Assembly: GCA_034401795.1 (NCBI GenBank)
Contig: CM067363.1
Span: forward strand, 30,261,855 to 30,325,854
Reading direction: 5' to 3'
Length of the DNA: 64,000 nt
From: Chaetoderma sp. LZ-2023a
Taxonomy: Eukaryota; Mollusca; Caudofoveata; Chaetodermatida; Chaetodermatidae
Below the pieces are notes generated by a model that saw only the letters and a list, made by a program, of their open reading frames with translations, ran no database searches and was not told the origin of the DNA. The stretch's first letter is position 1. The number at the start of each line of letters is the position of its first letter. Both the position numbers and the translations under genes were made by a program. This document shows, piece after piece, positions 1-10,659 of this stretch.

Positions 1-395
1 CCATCTCTAGCTAAGCTCCACCTTCGCTCCGCCAGTATTGGGGTCTATTGAAACATACACTTTCTGAATCTCAATTTCCAGAAAAATATACGGGGAATTA
101 AGCTGTTAAATATTTCGAAACTAATTTGACTGGGTGGTGTTGCAACAGCGCCAGCGTCCAGACAAATTAGTTTTAAAATATTCACCAGCATTTTTATTAA
201 ATAGTAAAGAAATACAATTTATACAATCTGACGGACTTTTAAGCATTTAAGACGGACTAAATCCAGTCATTCATGACGTAATTATTGTGACATCCTATAC
301 AGGTCACTTAATTGATTATGACGTCATTTGATTGACTAAGGAAATGTATACACCCTTTAAGTGTCAAGCTGGCCAAAGAAATTTCACTGTCATCA
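1..395 (-). repeat. MITE-A copy 1, cut by the window start
   Basis: It starts inside the subterminal CCATCTCTAGCTAAGCTCCACC, then a degraded palindrome at about 107-190 and CRE-like TGACGTCA near 318 and 393. It lies downstream of the membrane-protein exon. Confidence 0.75.
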
Positions 396-598
396 TGACG
401 TCATAGCACAACAAACATTCACGCGATGGCGTCACTCAGTGAATATCATGGACATTGAAGAGTGACCCTCCATAGAGATAGTTAGTTATTTATTATTTAG
501 GAATTCGAATATATGCTAATAATATGCCTATTTGTTTGACAATTTAGGCGCGTGTTTTCCTTCTAAAGTAGTTATCCCAGACATGAATGCGCCTCTAC

Positions 599-898
599 CT
601 GTTTAGAGTTTTTATCGTTTATCCGTGTTTCCAAAATATCCAATCGGCGGTTTAGTGCTAAGATCTGCGCAATATGAAATACAGTTAGAGCCGCCATCAA
701 TGCCAACATCACGGTCATACTCATTATTACAACCATATTGTTCCGTGGTTTCCTCTGGGACAGTAACTGCTTCGCCTGGGTTTGCGGCGTCCCGGGGTCC
801 TTGCCCACGCCACTTCGTAGCCCAATGTTGGAAGGGTTCCCTGAGTTTCTGTCATTCTCGTCTGGATTATTTGGTAGTTTCTGTTCCTTGAAATCCAT
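599..898 (-). CDS. Probable first coding exon of a type II single-pass membrane protein
   Basis: Read on the minus strand from ATG 898-896, 100 codons run open to a consensus donor (AAACAG|GTAGAG at 599/598). An acceptor-like ttatactag just upstream would start the exon at 924. The peptide has a polar tail of about 54 residues rich in Asn, Asp, Lys and Pro, a basic stop (SQRKPRNN), a hydrophobic segment at about residues 55-80, then a heptad-like RRLDILETRI stretch. That is the layout of a type II membrane protein with an extracellular coiled coil, as in TNF-family ligands or transmembrane collagens, but no family signature is present. Later exons would lie left of the window. It is clearly unlike the surrounding repeats. 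I do not recognise the gene. Confidence 0.45.
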
Positions 899-994
899 AC
901 CTTCCGTGTCTGTCGGACTACACTCTAGTATAAAGATATTTGTCACATTTGGTTAATACTGTGGACTAAACATGCATACGCTACATATGATTGT

Positions 995-1230
995 TTAACG
1001 CCTTAACACACAAGTTAGGACAAAAACGGCTTCTGTATTGGTCTTCGGAAATCTCCATTTGCAGAGAGGACTTTATTTGAGAATTTATCACTGGAATGAC
1101 TGGCTCGGTAACCGACCCAGTCATTCCAGTGATAAATTTTCAAAGATAATTTCTTGGTCACCAATAGGACATTTTCTATGAGAAAATTGACATGTTGCTG
1201 AACACAATTTTAGGATTATTAAAGGGTTAA
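995..1230 (+). repeat. MITE-B copy 1
   Basis: TTAA-bounded; central palindrome with CACTGGAATGACTGGCTCGG and its mirror (1089-1140); right end TTAAAGGGTTAA. Confidence 0.8.
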
Positions 1231-1788
1231 AAATAATATACGTCTAAACTCTGACGTATAGATAAACAAACTTGTCTAAAGAAACCACCTTTATGGTTCA
1301 CAAATATGCTTTCACAATAGACAGGTGGTCGCTTAGATCAAGTTACACTTCACAGCATATGCCCTTACGGGTCATGAGATTGCGGTCCCATAAGATAGGT
1401 AGTCAAACAACAAAGAAACTCTAAAATATATTATTATGGCTCCTTATCTAGGTGGTCGTTTCCGGAGGCTTGACTGTGTATATCAGACTTCGCATTTCTG
1501 AATTCTGAGCAGGATTTACGGCTATAGGCCTTAGCCATCATGAACACGTAAGTCTTGAAACTTTTCTTGTGTTATCAGAAACAAAATTGATAAGGATCTT
1601 GACAGGATCTTGTGTCAAATCAACGTGATATTTATCAGATAGGCCTTAACCGAATTTTGTCTCTTAGATTAGTCGTGCACCTATAGACATATTGCGTTAT
1701 CAAGCACCAAATATGGGTCTATATTTAAAGGTTTCCATTTTGAATTGCGTAGTGATATTGAAATCTCGGTTAATATAGCCCATAACAG

Positions 1789-2130
1789 AGGAATCCAGTT
1801 TTAGCTATGCCCCGCCCATCTCTAGCTAAGCTCCACCAACACTTTGGCCGTGCTGGGATTGATCGATCCCTGAATTCCCTGACTATCAATTTCCAGAAAA
1901 CTATACAGGTAAGCTGTTGAATATTTTTTAATTATTTTACTGGGTGCTGTTGCTGTAAGGAAGCAACGTCGCCCAGTCAAATTAATTTCAAAATGTTCTG
2001 GATCATCTTTATTAAATAGTGAAGACATACAATTCGCCGTTACAACAACGCTTAGTCCGTCATCAATTAAGCGTTCGTGATGAACTTATCTACGTCATTC
2101 AAGATTTTTGTACCGGCGAATTGTATGTCT
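1789..2130 (-). repeat. MITE-A copy 2
   Basis: Begins GGAATCCAGTTTTAGC (end motif with a deletion), palindrome 1914-1995 with GCTGTTGCTG..., and ends against a LINE fragment. Confidence 0.8.
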
Positions 2131-2335
2131 ACTATTTAAAATTTGCTGGCTCCCAGTAGGGCAAATTCCAAGGCTCTCTATGCAGGTGTGCCTTCTGGCA
2201 TCCTTAGCGCATGGCCAAAGATCTTTGCTGGGCGACCTTTACGGACAGCCATTATCAAGTCAAGATATTACACATCTTGTATAGTGCGTCGTTGGAAATT
2301 ATGCGGTCTGGCCATTGGCGTCCAGTGATTAGTCC
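2125..2335 (-). pseudogene. LINE 3' fragment (lineage 3)
   Basis: The minus strand reads IISNDALYKMCNIL and, after a deletion, FGHALRMPEGTPA then [12 protein letters not shown], the same tail as the other lineage-3 copies. It directly abuts the MITE-A at 1789-2130. Confidence 0.75.
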
Positions 2336-2689
2336 AGGAGAAACCATAAAAATATAGTCTGACCGTAAAGTTGCGTACAAATACGATTTCATTGCTATTA
2401 GGTGATTGTCTGTGGTGTGTAGTGTAGGAATCTGACGGGTGCCCCCTTGGCATCTTTGGGCAAGTTCCATGACGTCATTTATGACGTCATTAGCCATGCC
2501 GCTTTTGCGAATATCCAATGTGTAGGTAGAATAGAGTTTTCAATGTAAGCATGTCAAGTTTGGTATCAAATTAAATATGGAGATTAGAGAAATATCTGTA
2601 CGGTGATTTAATTACTGGTGGACAACAACGAATCAATAAAATAATTTCCTCTAGCATCGCTCGAAATGACGAACTTCATGTGGACCTAA

Positions 2690-4385
2690 GGAAGAGACTA
2701 GAAAATGATGCAAATATGCAAATTAAATTTCATAGGACATTGTGTATCTACATACAGGTCCTCATTTCACATTAAGAAATATCTCAAATGTACAGGGTCT
2801 AACATATTGATCGATGAGCCTCCTCTATCAAAGAATCGCTTTGACTTTCTCCAATCGACCTTAGACAGCATTGTCTAATTTGTAACCAAGTATGTTTGTA
2901 TAAAGATCCACAACAGCCAGATCGTTGGAGAAGAGTTATTGTTTGTAGGACTGTGGATAGGAAAGAGAACCTGCTAAAGGTATGTGATAAAAGAGGTGAT
3001 GAAGTTACAGCTGGGGTTCGTGTGTGAATCCATGGAGCCATTTCTGACTTGCATGCAGCAGATGCACAATACCATTACGATTGCTATATAGGATTTTTTG
3101 GACAGCGAAATATCGCGGCAGCTGTACAAATCGCATCAGATGAAGTAAATGTGGACACCGCTCTTGCTATTCGCGACAAAATGTCAGCTCAATTCATGGC
3201 TCAACTTCCTGATGGCTTTCATACTCCGTTGAAGAAGGAAGTCGTGATAATGGAAGTACTGAAAAAGAAAGTTAAAGTTGGTGACGCCAGTATCTATGAC
3301 ATTGAAAACTGCATGCCCAATTACTTGTTATTTCACGGAGCAAAGACATCCAGGTTTCTGAGATATTCCAATTTGAACTCTCTCATGTTCCCTCTGCATT
3401 CCTTGACGACTATGGAGATATGTGGAAAGGAAACAAGGCAGTACTGATACATAGGTTAGCAGTCTTTGATTATGCGTCACCTTGCCCAGTAGATGTCGAG
3501 TTAGTCGATGGCAATGAAGCAGTCTATCACAATTTGTGGTCCAGGAATGCAACATTGGAATACTTTGCTCGCAACTTCGTGTGTTCATTCGCCAGGCCAC
3601 ATGATACTCACATCATATTTGATCGTTATGACAAGCACTCCATAAAATCACACGAGCGGCAAAGACGTGGTATGGGTACAGTACCCCGAGAGTATACCGT
3701 GAATTCCAACACTATACTACCAGTGTAGGATGCCATTATGAAAAGTGATGAAAACAAGAGGGCACTGATTCGGTATCTATGTGCCACTGGCACCAACAAT
3801 CCTTGTCTGCATCTGATAGGAGACAAATGTGTTTAACATCATGAAGAGGCTGACGTAAAAATAATCAACTATCTCCTGGAGCTCATATCGCAGAAGAGTC
3901 ACATTCAAATTCCTGCTGATGACACAGATATTTTTGGTCTTCTTGTCTTCATTCTTTTGGCTCTATAGACCGTCTGCATAAATATCCATGAAGAAATATA
4001 ATGTTAGAGTGATTGACACCAACACAACTGCATTGAAGTTGGGTAACAAATGTTTTGACTTGTTGGCTGTTCATGCGCTATCCGATGCGATACGGTATCC
4101 TATCCATTTAGCAAGGGGAAGACATCAGCTATCAATTTGTTGATCAAGTTTGATCTCAATCTTCGAGTATTTAAAAACACTGATGCAAACGAGATCAGCT
4201 GGGTGAAAGCGGGAACTGACTTTCTGTCGTATTTGTATGGCAGAAAGATAGTGGAATCGCTCAACGACTTGAGGTTTAAACTGTTCAGCAAGAAGATAAA
4301 TCCTCCAAATATCAGAAGTCTCCCTCCAACTCTTATTCAGCAGTACAACATGATTATGACCTATATCGATAGATGCGTGATCTGA
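2690..4385 (+). pseudogene. Decayed copy of a multi-copy invertebrate gene (zinc-binding N-terminus, DTD-type C-terminal domain)
   Basis: Broken reading frames carry a recognisable order of motifs. Near 2870-3090: CLIC, then VCDKRGDE, and DLHAADAQYHYDC, a C-x2-C...H...YH-x2-C arrangement that looks zinc-binding. Near 3605-3665: IIFDRYDKHSIKSHERQRRG. Near 3838-3950: HHEEADVKIINYLLEL followed by DDTDIFGLLVF. This order (DRY..SIK..ERxRRG, then EEADxxI, then DTDxxxL) is known to me from large families of uncharacterised, repeat-associated proteins in cnidarian, lancelet and mollusc genomes; the function is unknown and the DTD part resembles PIN-like nuclease folds only loosely. In-frame stops (for example after GVRV near 3026, and near 3834) and indels show it is dead. 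Confidence 0.6.
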
Positions 4386-4608
4386 TTGACTGAACTGATA
4401 GACGCAGAGTTATTAATTATGAGTTAGAGCGATAGTAGCACATAAATTATAGCTAGCTGTCAGTCAATATTGATTATGGCCTATAGCGATAGACTGGCTA
4501 AGGGGCTGAAGTGATAGACACGCATAAAGTATAGCCAGGTGTTACATGGAATATTGATTATTCTCTGTAGTGATAGACTGGCTGGTTGGCTGAAGTGATA
4601 GACGGGCA
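4350..4608 (+). repeat. About 95-bp tandem repeat, 2-3 units
   Basis: ATATTGATTAT...GATAGACTGGCT...GGCTGAAGTGATAGAC recurs at about 4380, 4470 and 4560 with drift. It follows the decayed gene. Confidence 0.65.
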
Positions 4609-4609
4609 T

Positions 4610-4855
4610 TTAATTAAAATTATGACGTCACGAATGACGTAGATAAGTTTCTCACGAACGCATATTTATAGATGTACGAACTGTATCGCTTTACTATTTA
4701 ATAAATGTTTGAAACTAATTTGAAACAGCACCGAGTCAAATTAGTTACAAAATTTTCAACAGCTTACCTGTATAGTTTTCAGGAAATTGATAGTTCGGGG
4801 ATCGATCAATATCAACATGGCGAAATGTTGGTGGAACTTACCTAGAGGTGGGTGG
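4610..4855 (+). repeat. MITE-A copy 3, diverged
   Basis: TGACGTCACGAATGACG at the left, TTTACTATTTAATAAA, a shortened palindrome (4705-4765) and CTTACCTGTATAG identify it; the right end is lost. Confidence 0.7.
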
Positions 4856-5099
4856 GTGGGGTACCTAATACTGAAAAGGTCCATTATTGTAACAGCGAAC
4901 AAGGAAATGTCTTGCTGAAGCAATAGACGCGAATAACCACCAGCTGTTACTGTAATATCTATTATTTGCCCAATGTGATCTCTATTAGTGCAATATAACT
5001 TAATGTGGAAAGTGATAGTGTGAATTTGACCTTTATGGGTGTCAATCAATTATTGTATCAGTGAAAAACAAATAATTGGATAGCCACGCCAAAGGTACC

Positions 5100-5310
5100 T
5101 TAAACCTTCAATGACCAAATTTGGTTAAGAAAATTCTAATTTTCTCATGAAAATGTCCATTTGCAGAGCAATAGAAGACTGTTTTTGAAAATTTACCACT
5201 GGAATGACTGGCGTGGTAACCGAGCCAGTCATTCCAGTGGTAAATTTTCCAAAATTTCTCAAGACCACTGTGCAGGCCGTTTTGGGACGGCTTAGGCAAC
5301 AAAGGGTTAA
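5100..5310 (+). repeat. MITE-B copy 2
   Basis: TTAAACCTTCAATGACCAAA to CAACAAAGGGTTAA; long palindrome 5160-5260 around GGTAACCGAGCCAG. Confidence 0.85.
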
Positions 5311-5449
5311 GTATCTTTCCTCTTAAACAGAGAAATGCTGAATTTCATGCCTATAGATATGAATTATTCGATATTGGCGAAAGTGACACTTCGCAATGGT
5401 CAAACATATATTGTGCCAGATAAAAGTCTTAGGTGGACGAATTGAGTGG

Positions 5450-5800
5450 CTATTGCAGAAAAGACACAAAATATTGGATATTGGTGGAAAATATCGCGTC
5501 GCAAGCCATGAGACCAGGAGAGATACCAGAGGGAAGACCCGGAGTACTCACGGGCGTAGTCAGCCTCCGCTTCCGTGGATTTACCTCCACGTTCGACTGT
5601 TGCTCCGGCCTGGTGATCGAGGGACTCGAAGGAGAAGATGGTTTTTGCGATGACCCGGTTCCACTATATGGGGGTGGGGGGGGGGGGGGGGTGCGTGCGT
5701 GGGTGTGTGGGATGGAGGGGGTGAGCACGGGACGTATGACACTGTAGCTCGAGGGCCACAAGCAGTAAAGACTGGTGAGTTCTCTCCAGAACACCGTTTA
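5450..5800. other. G+C-rich patch with G-run, no gene assigned
   Basis: Richer in G+C than its surroundings, open in several frames, with a GGGGGTGGGG...run at 5672-5692 and GTGCGTGCGTGG after it. A minus-strand CCC|GTGAGT donor-like site lies near 5550. No domain or convincing exon pair was seen. Confidence 0.4.
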
Positions 5801-6019
5801 ATGATTGAAGATGAAGCTTATGTGGCAATGAGAGACTATGGATTTAAGAGCCTCAATTTCTGATACGTTTCTTTCGAATGATGATGATCGGTCACACTGA
5901 ATGTAATACCACATATTTCCGAAGAGATGGGTAGAGATGGGGACATGGTGGTGGGTCAGGAAGCACTAACAAACCAAATCAAAATCACTGATAATCATGA
6001 CCCCCACCAAGTGTACAAA

Positions 6020-6275
6020 ATGTGTCTGTGTCTTTCATGGATTTACAATTTAACAAACATTCTTATGAATATTTTGAAACTAATTTGACCGGGAGCTGTG
6101 ATAGCAACAAAGCAACAACCCACAGTCAAATCACTTTCAAAATATTGAACAGCTTTCCTATATAGCTACTTTGAAATTAGCCTTCTTGTAATTCAGGGTT
6201 TCAAAGTATATAAATTGTTTGCAACACACGTACAGAGTGGGCGAGGCTTAGCTAGAAATAGGGGGGGGGGGGGCA
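6020..6275 (+). repeat. MITE-A copy 4, variant subfamily
   Basis: Carries GGATTTACAATTTAACAAAC and a poorly paired palindrome, then the variant right arm with TTCAAAGTATATAAATTG and GCGAGGCTTAGCTAGAAATA, ending in a G-run (6262-6274). Confidence 0.7.
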
Positions 6276-6314
6276 TGGACCCATCTATTCAATGCAGGTA
6301 GTGATTAATAATAG

Positions 6315-6715
6315 AATTCACCTTTTCAGGGTATCCATCGATGATCTGACGTCATATGACGTCATAGTAAGCTAAGCGCCGTGGAGGATGGCGTCATAAT
6401 CATTACCTCATAAATGATTCTATTAGGCCCGTCTTTAACTCCTAATAGTCCGACACGTTGTAAGAATTGTATGGCTCTACTATTTAATACGCTGTTGAAA
6501 ATTTTGAAACTAATTTGACTGGGGTGCTGTTGCTGCCATAGGCAGCAACAGCGCCCAGTCAAATAAGTTTCAAAATATTCAACAGCTTACCTGTATTGTT
6601 TTATGGAAATTGATAGTCAGGGGGTTCAGAGATCGATCGCCCCAGCATGAGTGAGGTGTGGGTGGAGCTTAGCTAGAGATGGGCGGGGCATAGCTAAAAA
6701 TAGAAAGATCCATTG
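6315..6715 (+). repeat. MITE-A copy 5, near complete (reference copy)
   Basis: Left end ACCTTTTCAGGGTATCCATC, paired TGACGTCATATGACGTCA, CCGTCTTTAACTCCTAATAGT, a 94-bp palindrome (6492-6585) centred on GCTGCCATAGGCAGC, CTTACCTGTAT, GATCGATCGCCCC, and the right arm GCTTAGCTAGAGATGGGCGG then GCATAGCTAAAAAT. The last two blocks are a natural 21-bp dimer. No coding capacity. Confidence 0.88.
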
Positions 6716-6889
6716 TCGTCCAACGGGTCGAAATTAGTGCCAGTGTTAGAAATTATAAACATCTGACAGCTTATGAGATAAATATCTAGGAAACTTACGA
6801 CGGGAATTAGATTATTCTATGATATTTCTTTCACGATCTTGAAATGAACGTCTCTCAAAACGACTATAGATGACAACATGGGGGTAAAA

Positions 6890-7440
6890 GACGTCAGCAT
6901 ACACGGCGCGTAGTTGATTATGACGTCATATGTTTGAGTGAGGAAATGGATTCATGACTTATAATAAGGTGTATATCAGTATTTTCGTCACTTTTACTTA
7001 TTTATCTTTATCAACATCAAACATCCGATCTACCTTGCAACGTTCACTAATTATGCATGACGTTTCACACGGCACACTTGGAACCAGTTTGCATAACATT
7101 ACGTCACACATTATCTAACGTCATGAATAAAATAACGTATAGCTTGCCGTTATGAATCTTAAAAACTCCGTCACTGGTACTAATTGTGTGTCTTTGATGG
7201 ATTTACAATTAAATAAACATTCTGTTGAATATTTTGAAATTAATTTTACTGCGAGCTGTTTCTTCCATATGCAAATTATTTTCAAAGTATTCAGCTTACC
7301 GTTATAGCTACCTTGTAATTGGGATTTGAAAATTCATGATTCAAAGAAAATAAATCTTTATTTTTATCTTCTACACGCGCACAAAGTGGGTGGAGTTTCG
7401 TAAAATGGGTGTGGCATAGCTAAAATGAACCAATTTATTG
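6890..7440 (+). repeat. MITE-A copy 6, variant subfamily, broken
   Basis: CRE-like TGACGTCATATG at 6931, then GGATTTACAATTAAATAAAC and a reduced palindrome at 7226-7300, the variant right arm, and AAAGTGGGTGGAG...GGCATAGCTAAAATG. The ATT microsatellite starts about 50 bp later. Confidence 0.65.
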
Positions 7441-7484
7441 TCATCATCATCATCAATGTAATAGCAATGGTGTTATCTTAGTCA

Positions 7485-7690
<206 letters not shown>

Positions 7691-8099
7691 TTGCATACCC
7701 AGTTAGTATTATCTTCAAGATTATTGTACGTATGACCACAATAGTCCTTTTTATCATAATTCTTTCATCAATACCAGTATCTGATTTAGACAATATTAAT
7801 ATCATTATCGTGGTTAGGTATTTTTTATCGTCATTACCATCATCAATTCCGCCATCACCAATATTAATAATTTTACCATTACCTCTATTATGATCAATAT
7901 TATTATTATCTGTATAAACCATTATTATGATTATTATCGTCATCAATGCCATTATCATCAGTTTTATGATTATTATCATCGTATATCATTTCCAAATATT
8001 ATTAGTTCATAGATATCACGCAAATAAGGCAGTAGGAGGTACGGACCTTTCCCGTTTTAGCTCATTCTCCCGACGGCAGAGGGTTAATCCTCCATGACG

Positions 8100-8197
8100 T
8101 CGTAACTCCACACGTAATGGACCTTTCCTGTTTTAGCTATGCCCCGCCCATCTTTAGCTAAGCTCCACCCACACCTCGCTCGTGTTGGGATCGATCT
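8100..8197 (-). repeat. MITE-A copy 7, right arm only
   Basis: ATGGACCTTTCCTGTTTTAG, then TATGCCCCGCCCATC and GTTGGGATCGAT, where it stops at the LINE junction. The rest of the MITE is missing. Confidence 0.8.
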
Positions 8198-9260
8198 AAA
8201 CGTTAATTTTAACCAGTAATTCATAATAATTATCTTCACCAGTATTTACTTTAGCATTAATTTTCATCAGTGATCGATGAAGTGTTTTCTTGCGTTTGCG
8301 TATTTCCCGTGCTTTTCTAATAGCATACTTTCGGGAAACATACTTTAAATCCAGTTTTACATCCTCCCACCATTGTAATGTGCTCTTATATGATGCTTTC
8401 CTAGTAATCCAATGTTGCCAACAACTCTCTATATTATTATTATAAAATTCTTCTCCCAACAGTGTTGTGTTTAATTTCCAAAACCCAACCCATTTTGTTA
8501 CCCAATCACCATTGGCAAAGGTTACACAAACCATGTTATGATCTGAGAATGCGACTGGCTTAATATTAACATCTCTCCAGTACCCAGTCAACAAACTATT
8601 CACATAAATTCTGTCGATCCTTGAACCAACTTTACAATCTGCCGAAAACCATGTAAGATCTTTACCATGAGGTTTTGAGATTCTATAGGTGTCAACTAAA
8701 TTTTCATTATCACATATTTCTTTTAAGCGTCTATGTGATGTATCAGTATAAGTTGAAGTTGCATTCCTGTCATTTTCTTTGTCTACGACACAATTAAAGT
8801 CACCACCCATTACTAAGTTTTCAGTGATGTTATCTAGTGCTGTTGTAGACATCTCATTAAAAAAATTACGACGTAGTTGATGAGATGCAGGTGCATATAT
8901 ACACAGCAACGTGAAAAGTGTTTGTTGTATATCTAGCGTGACTCTCACCCAGCGACCATTTGCACCTGATACTGAAGAGATTATGTTTACATAGGCTGAA
9001 CAACGAGGGAGTATAACAATTGCTACGCCTGCACTATTATCTTGAGATAACGAATAGAATATTCTGGATCCAGAAATCTTTTCTAAATTATCGTATGATT
9101 CTGACTTCTGAATTTTTGTTTCCTGTATCAAAGCAATGTCAATCAGCTCGTTTTTCAGAGTCTCTAGTAAGTGACGTTGCTTTATGTCACTATTTAAGCC
9201 TCTACAATTGAGTGTGAAAATTAGCATAAAAAGTAATAAAATGATGTGTATAACCGGCAT
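8196..9260 (-). pseudogene. LINE ORF2 APE-type endonuclease domain, truncated before the RT
   Basis: From ATG 9260 an uninterrupted 354-residue frame shows the APE endonuclease motifs in order: NCRGLNS, IALIQETK, GGDFN, GSRIDRIYV and FSDHNMV. This domain nicks target DNA in non-LTR retrotransposition. The stop is supplied by the junction with the MITE at 8196-8198. No reverse transcriptase follows, so the element cannot move by itself. Confidence 0.88.
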
Positions 9261-9267
9261 TATTAAG

Positions 9268-10657
9268 CTAACTAGATTTTGGTTTTTTCAACCCTCTCTT
9301 AGACCATTTACCTATTTTACTCGCAAACGCTGCACTACTTAGCTCAACTTTTTCCAAATGCTTATATTTTAATATATCTGAATCATGACACAGATGCCTA
9401 TATTTAACCCCTTTTGCCGTCACATATGGAACTAACACCTCTCCTGCCTCTGACCTGTACATGACCATTTCATCGGGTGATTTAGAACTCTGTGTTTGAA
9501 TGGATATATCGGATTCAGCGACTGACATATTATCGTCTGCTATATCACTTTCCTCTATTTCTGATTCAGAACTATTTCCATCTTTCTGTCGCTTTGTTCC
9601 ACTCAATCGATCCGAGACACCAATTACTTTCTCTATATTATTTAAATCGTCTAGATTGAGTGTACTCAGTGGAAAATCAAAGTTAGTTTCAGTATCTTGC
9701 GACCTGAATTTTACTTGTCCTAAATTAAAACCCTCTTCCAGAGAGTATTGATCATCATCTTCAACTTGTGTGGAATTAGCCTCTCTGAGATCAGACTTGG
9801 ATTGACTTGTTACTGGAGTAAGACTTAGCCCCTCATTTAGAACCTCTATTTCATCGCCTGCAACTACAGCGATTGGATTCTTAGTTTTTTCACCATGCTT
9901 CTCATTAACATGGACCTCAACTACAATCTCAGCAACTACTGGTTCGACGACATTTTCTTTAGCAACTTGCTTCCCATTAACATGGATTTCAGCTACAATC
10001 TCAGCGGCTACCGGTTCTATGATATTCTCTTTAGAGACAACTTGCTCTGCACTTTTATCAGCACCCTTTTTGACATATTTGTTCTGCGGGCATCGCCACT
10101 TAAAATGACATTTGTTTTTGTTAGGGCAATCTGTTGCAAGATGTTCTGTGCTTAAGCAGATCCTACACTCTTTGATTTGCCCCCCTGTACCATAATGGCA
10201 AGATAAATCGACCATCTATCGTGACCTTACTTGGGAGAGGTTGTTCTACCTTTTCGAACCAAATTCTTCTGATGCCATTTTCTAAGGTTCAATCAAATGG
10301 ATAGGTCGCGTGTCCTACTTTGTCCACTTTGCCATACTTGATCAATTCATTGATAACCCGTTCATCTGGGATCTCTAATGGAACATTTATCTTGACTAAT
10401 AGACGATCAGAATCTATTTCCTCCACGTTACACACCTCACCCTTCACGACAAGGACCTCGTTGAGCAACTTTTCATTCACACTTTCATTAACTACGGTGA
10501 CATTCCATACAGATTTGGAAACGTTAATGAGACCTTGAAGGACCCGTGGCCCTGCCCCAACTATGTCCTTCAACCCATGATACACCTCAATTGCCGAAAC
10601 ACCCCAAGCCTTTGTCATGATTTTAAAACTCAGGATACGCTTATAGGAGGTTGCCAT
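9268..10657 (-). pseudogene. LINE ORF1 with CCHC zinc knuckle, two frameshifts
   Basis: ATG 10657 opens an RRM-like region (for example LLVKINVPLEIPDERVINEL), broken by a frameshift near 10270-10290 and another near 10205; the middle frame reads IRRIWFEKVEQPLPSKVTID. The last frame (from 10215) has CHYGTGGQIKECRICLSTEH with a C-x2-C-x4-H-x4-C knuckle and further Cys/His, then a long acidic, Ser-rich tail with two near-repeats (VAEIVAEIHVN / VAEIVVEVHVN) and a basic end. Nucleic-acid-binding ORF1 of this kind is typical of Tx1-like LINEs. Confidence 0.8.
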
Positions 10658-10659
10658 GG

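Larger units (their letters stand above)
8196..10657 (-). mobile_element. Tx1/L1-like LINE retaining ORF1 and the endonuclease but lacking the RT
   Basis: On the minus strand ORF1 (10657-9268) is followed after 7 nt by ORF2 (9260), in the usual order. The element stops in ORF2 right after the endonuclease, at about 8197, where it meets a broken MITE-A. The RT and 3' end are gone. LINE copies normally lose the 5' end, so this break reflects a later deletion or recombination. The 5' limit beyond 10657 is not clear. Confidence 0.85.

Noticed and set aside
5450..5794. Pro/Ser-rich 114-codon minus-strand frame and overlapping plus-strand frames
   Set aside because: Both strands are open because of local base composition; the frame includes the G-run (poly-Pro) and no domain or exon pair was found.
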